From NCBI GenBank assembly GCA_965226435.1, contig CBDDCY010000007.1, positions 248,001 to 312,000 of the forward strand: a DNA stretch of 64,000 nucleotides. The letters are read 5' to 3'. Of the stretch, positions 61,438-64,000 are shown piece by piece (the first letter of the stretch is position 1; each line of letters opens with the position of its first letter). The position numbers were made by a program, and so were the translations under genes. Origin of the DNA: UBA6623 sp965226435. Its GTDB lineage: Bacteria > Acidobacteriota > Terriglobia > Bryobacterales > UBA6623. Below the pieces are notes generated by a model. It searched no databases and was not told the DNA's origin. It saw only the letters and a list, made by a program, of their open reading frames with translations.

Positions 61438-62748
61438 ATGAACTCCGGTCGCGTTGTTTTCCGCGTTGCCTTGCTGATTATCCCCCTGGCGATTCTATCG
61501 TTTTCGGTTGCCGCGTCGGCGCAACTCCGGGACCTCGCTCACAAGGCCCCCAAGAAGCGCATGCGGGCCGCCGACAAGGTAGGGCAGCTCAAGGACCCCG
61601 CCCACATCCCGCCGCTCGAAAAGCTGCTGACGGACCCGGTTGCCGACGTTCGCGCCAAGGCGGTCGCGGCGATCGTTTCAATCGGGACGCAGCACAGCTT
61701 GCCGCCGTTGATTGCCGCCACACGCGACTCGATCCCGGCGATTCAAGTTATGGCGGTTGACGGCCTGGTGAATTTCTACCACCCCGGGTACGTCCGGAAG
61801 GGCTTTGGCGCGTCGCTAAGCAAGTTCGGGTCCGGCGTGAAAAAACGTTTCGCGCAGCCGGCCGAAGTTGTCGTTGACGCCTATTTGACGGTCTCCCCGG
61901 ATGTGATTGCCGCGTTGGGGCGACTTATCTCGGGCGGTGTGACGCTGGAGTCGCGGGCCAACGCGGCGCGCGCGGCCGGCATCTTGCGCGGCAAGCAAGC
62001 CCTGCCGCAATTGGTTGAGGGCCTGCGCTCCAAAGACACCACGCTGATCGTGGAATCGGTCGAGGCAATCGAAAAGATCGGCGAAATCAGCGTCGGCCCC
62101 TCGCTGGTGTTCTTACTGCGTGATCTCGACGAGCGCGTGCAATTGGCGGTCGTCAAAGCCGTAGGGCAATTGCTGGTGCGGCAAGCTATTCCCGAGCTGG
62201 TCGGTTTGGTCAAGACGGCGGACGTTAAGAAGATCCGTCGCCAGTCCCTGATCGCGCTCGCCAAGATCCCCGACTCGGGACAACGCACGACGTTCTTACT
62301 GTATCTACGCGACAAGGACCATCAAGTTCGCGCCGCGGCCGCCGAAGGTATCGGACGCGCCGCCGAGCCCGGCGATCTGAACGTCATCACCGAAGCATTT
62401 GGGCGGGAGAAAAATGAATCGGCACGGCTGTCGGCTGCATTCGCGGCCGTCCACCTTGGCGACCTGAGCCATATCAACTATCTTCTTGACTCGCTCAATT
62501 CCACGTTTCATCGGATGGAGGCTCGCCCGTTCTTGGTGGAGTTGGCGCGCAAGCCCGCCGTCCTCGAGAAACTGTACGAGCCGCTCGTCTCGGGTACGAA
62601 CGACCAAAAGCGCCACCTAGCGCATGTGCTTTCAATAAGCGGCACGAAGGAGAGCGTCCCTCACCTGGAAAAGCTCACCCACGACCCGGAGCCGCGAGTC
62701 GCCCGCGCGGCTATCGAGGCCGTGAAGACCCTTCAGGCGCGGCTGTAG
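61438..62748 (+). CDS. Secreted HEAT-repeat protein
   Basis: 436 residues; ATG at 61438 follows GAGGTG. A signal peptide (VVFRVALLIIPLAILSFSVAASA) is followed by a string of HEAT/PBS-lyase-type helical repeats: LEKLLTDPVADVRAKAVAAIVSIG, ALGRLISGGVTLESRANAARAAGIL, LVFLLRDLDERVQLAVVKAVGQLL and HLEKLTHDPEPRVARAAIEAV. These form a curved solenoid that binds a protein partner. No enzyme motif is visible. It is near a second HEAT-containing protein gene on the same strand, so they may act together (inference from position). Confidence 0.82.
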   Translation: MNSGRVVFRVALLIIPLAILSFSVAASAQLRDLAHKAPKKRMRAADKVGQLKDPAHIPPLEKLLTDPVADVRAKAVAAIVSIGTQHSLPPLIAATRDSIPAIQVMAVDGLVNFYHPGYVRKGFGASLSKFGSGVKKRFAQPAEVVVDAYLTVSPDVIAALGRLISGGVTLESRANAARAAGILRGKQALPQLVEGLRSKDTTLIVESVEAIEKIGEISVGPSLVFLLRDLDERVQLAVVKAVGQLLVRQAIPELVGLVKTADVKKIRRQSLIALAKIPDSGQRTTFLLYLRDKDHQVRAAAAEGIGRAAEPGDLNVITEAFGREKNESARLSAAFAAVHLGDLSHINYLLDSLNSTFHRMEARPFLVELARKPAVLEKLYEPLVSGTNDQKRHLAHVLSISGTKESVPHLEKLTHDPEPRVARAAIEAVKTLQARL

Positions 62749-62867
62749 TGGGAAGCTCACTCAAGCCGCGGCCAAATTTTTCACAGCTCTGAAGACGCCG
62801 GACTCGTTGGCGAGACGTGTCGCGACCGCTCACGACCGCAAGTTCCTGGGAATTCGAGAGGGCCCGG

Positions 62868-62873
62868 TATACT
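62868..62873 (+). promoter_or_regulatory. -10 box close to the last gene's start
   Basis: TATACT ends nine bases before the ATG at 62883, so transcription would begin at or within a few bases of the start codon and the mRNA would be nearly leaderless. Confidence 0.4.
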
Positions 62874-62882
62874 GGTACTCGC

Positions 62883-63761
62883 ATGTCCGAGCCTTCTCCG
62901 GAAACAACCCAACAAGCGGCTTCGCGCAAAGCCACCCTGATGGTTTCGGCCCTCTCAGTGCTGATCGTGTTGATGATGTTTCTGTTCTGGCGTGGGACAT
63001 GGTTCGGACGTGAACTCACCAATGCCGAGATCGGCGAATATCTCACCGACGAGGGGCATCCCCGCCGCGCGCAACACGCCCTATCACGGATTTCCGACCG
63101 TCTGAACCGCGACGACCGTTCAGTTACACAATGGTACCCGGCGGTGATCGATCTCGCCGACCATTCCCTGACTCAACTGAGGGCCAACGTCGCTTGGTTG
63201 ATGGGGCAGGACAACACCGAGCCCGCCTTCCACGCGAAGCTCCGCGAACTCCTCGCGGATCCGGAGCCGCTGGTGCGCCGCAATGCCGCCCTGTCGCTGA
63301 CTCGCTTCCGAGACAACGCCGGACATTCCGAGTTGCGCGCCATGCTCGACGACTACATCGTGCTCAGCCCGCACCAAGGCGTCTTCGTGAACCGCTTGGA
63401 CGAGGGTGATGTCGTTGCCGCAGGCACTCTCATCGCGCGGGTCGAAGTCGAGGGGGCGGAGGAGGCGTTGGAGATCCGCTCGCCGGTTCCCGGTCTTGTC
63501 GAGGAACGTTTGCTGGAAGACGGCGCCGAGATCACGCCCGACACCGAGGTCGTGCGGCTCGGCCCCGATGCATCGCATATTTTCGAGGCCCTGCGCGGCC
63601 TCTACTTGATCGGAACCGAGGAAGACATTGAAGCCGTACGGCGATACTATCGACCGCGAGAGGACATGTCGGCGGGCGTCGTCGAACAGGCGCGGCTTAC
63701 GGTTCAGGCGATTCGTGAACGGGCTTCCCAACAGACGCGAGAGGCGACGCCTGTCAAATAG
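62883..63761 (+). CDS. Membrane-anchored protein with HEAT-like and biotinyl/lipoyl-like hybrid-motif parts
   Basis: 292 residues from the ATG at 62883 (MSEPSPETTQ); the frame is open to 62817. One N-terminal span (LMVSALSVLIVLMMFLFW) is followed by HEAT-like helices (RRAQHALSRISDRL; LADPEPLVRRNAALSLTRFRD). Then comes a beta-rich stretch, LSPHQGVFVNRLDEGDVVAAGTLIARVEVEG and RSPVPGLVEERLLEDGAEITPDTEVVRL. That is the pattern of a barrel-sandwich hybrid domain but without the Lys motif that carries biotin or lipoate. A further helical repeat follows. No enzyme activity is apparent; a periplasmic or membrane-side adaptor is likely. Confidence 0.72.
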   Translation: MSEPSPETTQQAASRKATLMVSALSVLIVLMMFLFWRGTWFGRELTNAEIGEYLTDEGHPRRAQHALSRISDRLNRDDRSVTQWYPAVIDLADHSLTQLRANVAWLMGQDNTEPAFHAKLRELLADPEPLVRRNAALSLTRFRDNAGHSELRAMLDDYIVLSPHQGVFVNRLDEGDVVAAGTLIARVEVEGAEEALEIRSPVPGLVEERLLEDGAEITPDTEVVRLGPDASHIFEALRGLYLIGTEEDIEAVRRYYRPREDMSAGVVEQARLTVQAIRERASQQTREATPVK

Positions 63762-63957
63762 GTTGTATTGAGACACGGAACGGTCATCGGCGGACTGTCA
63801 CCGGCTCGCAGGCCTGAATTCGCGGGCGGCGATCCAAGACCCGCCCCGATGACTCGGGGCGTGGCAAGCTGGAGCCTCACGCCACGTCGGGGGCATCGGC
63901 TACGAGGAGATTGCCGGGTAGTTGCCGAGGAGTTCGTGTCGCTGATCGTGGCGTTCA

Positions 63958-64000
63958 TAAAACCGCCGCGAAAATGAGGGCCGGCGTGTTCCCGCCGCCC
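63958..64000 (+). repeat. Family A palindromic repeat, cut by window end
   Basis: CATAAAACCGCCGCGAAAATGAGGGCC-GGCGTGTTCCCGCCGCCC resembles the left part of the copy at 44540 (CATGATAAGGCCATGAAAATGG...TTCCCGCCGCCC). The stretch from 63762 is otherwise non-coding. Confidence 0.55.

Overview
The window is a GC-rich bacterial chromosome segment with about 45 protein genes on both strands; I saw no rRNA, tRNA or CRISPR array. The gene content points to Acidobacteriota, which is an inference from family content because there is no marker rRNA. That content includes a GWxTD-type secreted protein, a protein with an N-terminal carboxypeptidase-regulatory-like domain on an outer-membrane barrel, membrane regulators that fuse a winged helix to a Ser/Thr kinase and a TolB-like propeller, a complete BatA-E operon, a futalosine-pathway MqnD, a split menaquinol-cytochrome c reductase and many dispersed palindromic repeats.

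Layout. 1-2177 (minus): Rieske protein, cytochrome b N-domain and the start of a cytochrome b C-domain subunit cut by the window edge. 2670-2807: a 45-residue secreted Cys-containing peptide. 2947-4523: pgsA coupled to an ADP-ribosylglycohydrolase. 4851-7584: TtcA-like enzyme, then a Na/Pi cotransporter with a PhoU-like partner. 7716-18016: a peptidase, then two tandem copies of a divergent module (secreted zinc metalloprotease on minus, winged-helix/kinase/propeller regulator on plus); the first protease copy is frameshifted. 18168-24612: DUF5989-like peptide, sugar isomerase-like protein, prohibitin-like protein, TadE-like protein, DinB, cyclase, SDR and ThpR. 24661-28632: three secreted or outer-membrane proteins. 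29065-33493: a PDZ/7TM/GAF/PAS histidine kinase overlapping an NtrC-type regulator. 33500-39933: batA-B-C-D-E, with dispersed repeats lying at the batC and batD starts. 40081-41346: rsmB.

41458-43675 is a graveyard of two-component gene fragments ended by an IS481-like element. It is followed by efp, a kinase-less winged-helix/propeller protein divergent from a sigma factor (with a perfect 20-bp palindrome between them), a SIS-domain protein and a cytochrome c. 50305-57496 is an eroded accessory region: a PIN-like gene with two frameshifts, a second gene with a frameshift and an internal stop, a GMC oxidoreductase pair that is intact, a frameshifted nucleotide-hydrolase-like gene enclosed by 22-bp inverted repeats, and a decayed repeat array. 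The window closes with glpK, a 258-bp inverted-repeat element, a barrel protein, a receiver-like protein, mqnD and two HEAT-repeat proteins.

Functional links: the quinol-cytochrome c reductase and MqnD fit a menaquinone-based respiratory chain, with the cytochrome c and the GMC/subunit-3 pair as possible partners. Three dispersed repeat families (A: long palindromic units; B: a two-hairpin element with compensatory base changes; C: ATTTATGTCG inverted-repeat elements) account for much of the intergenic DNA. Several single-base frameshifts in otherwise good genes could be true decay or assembly errors in short homopolymers.
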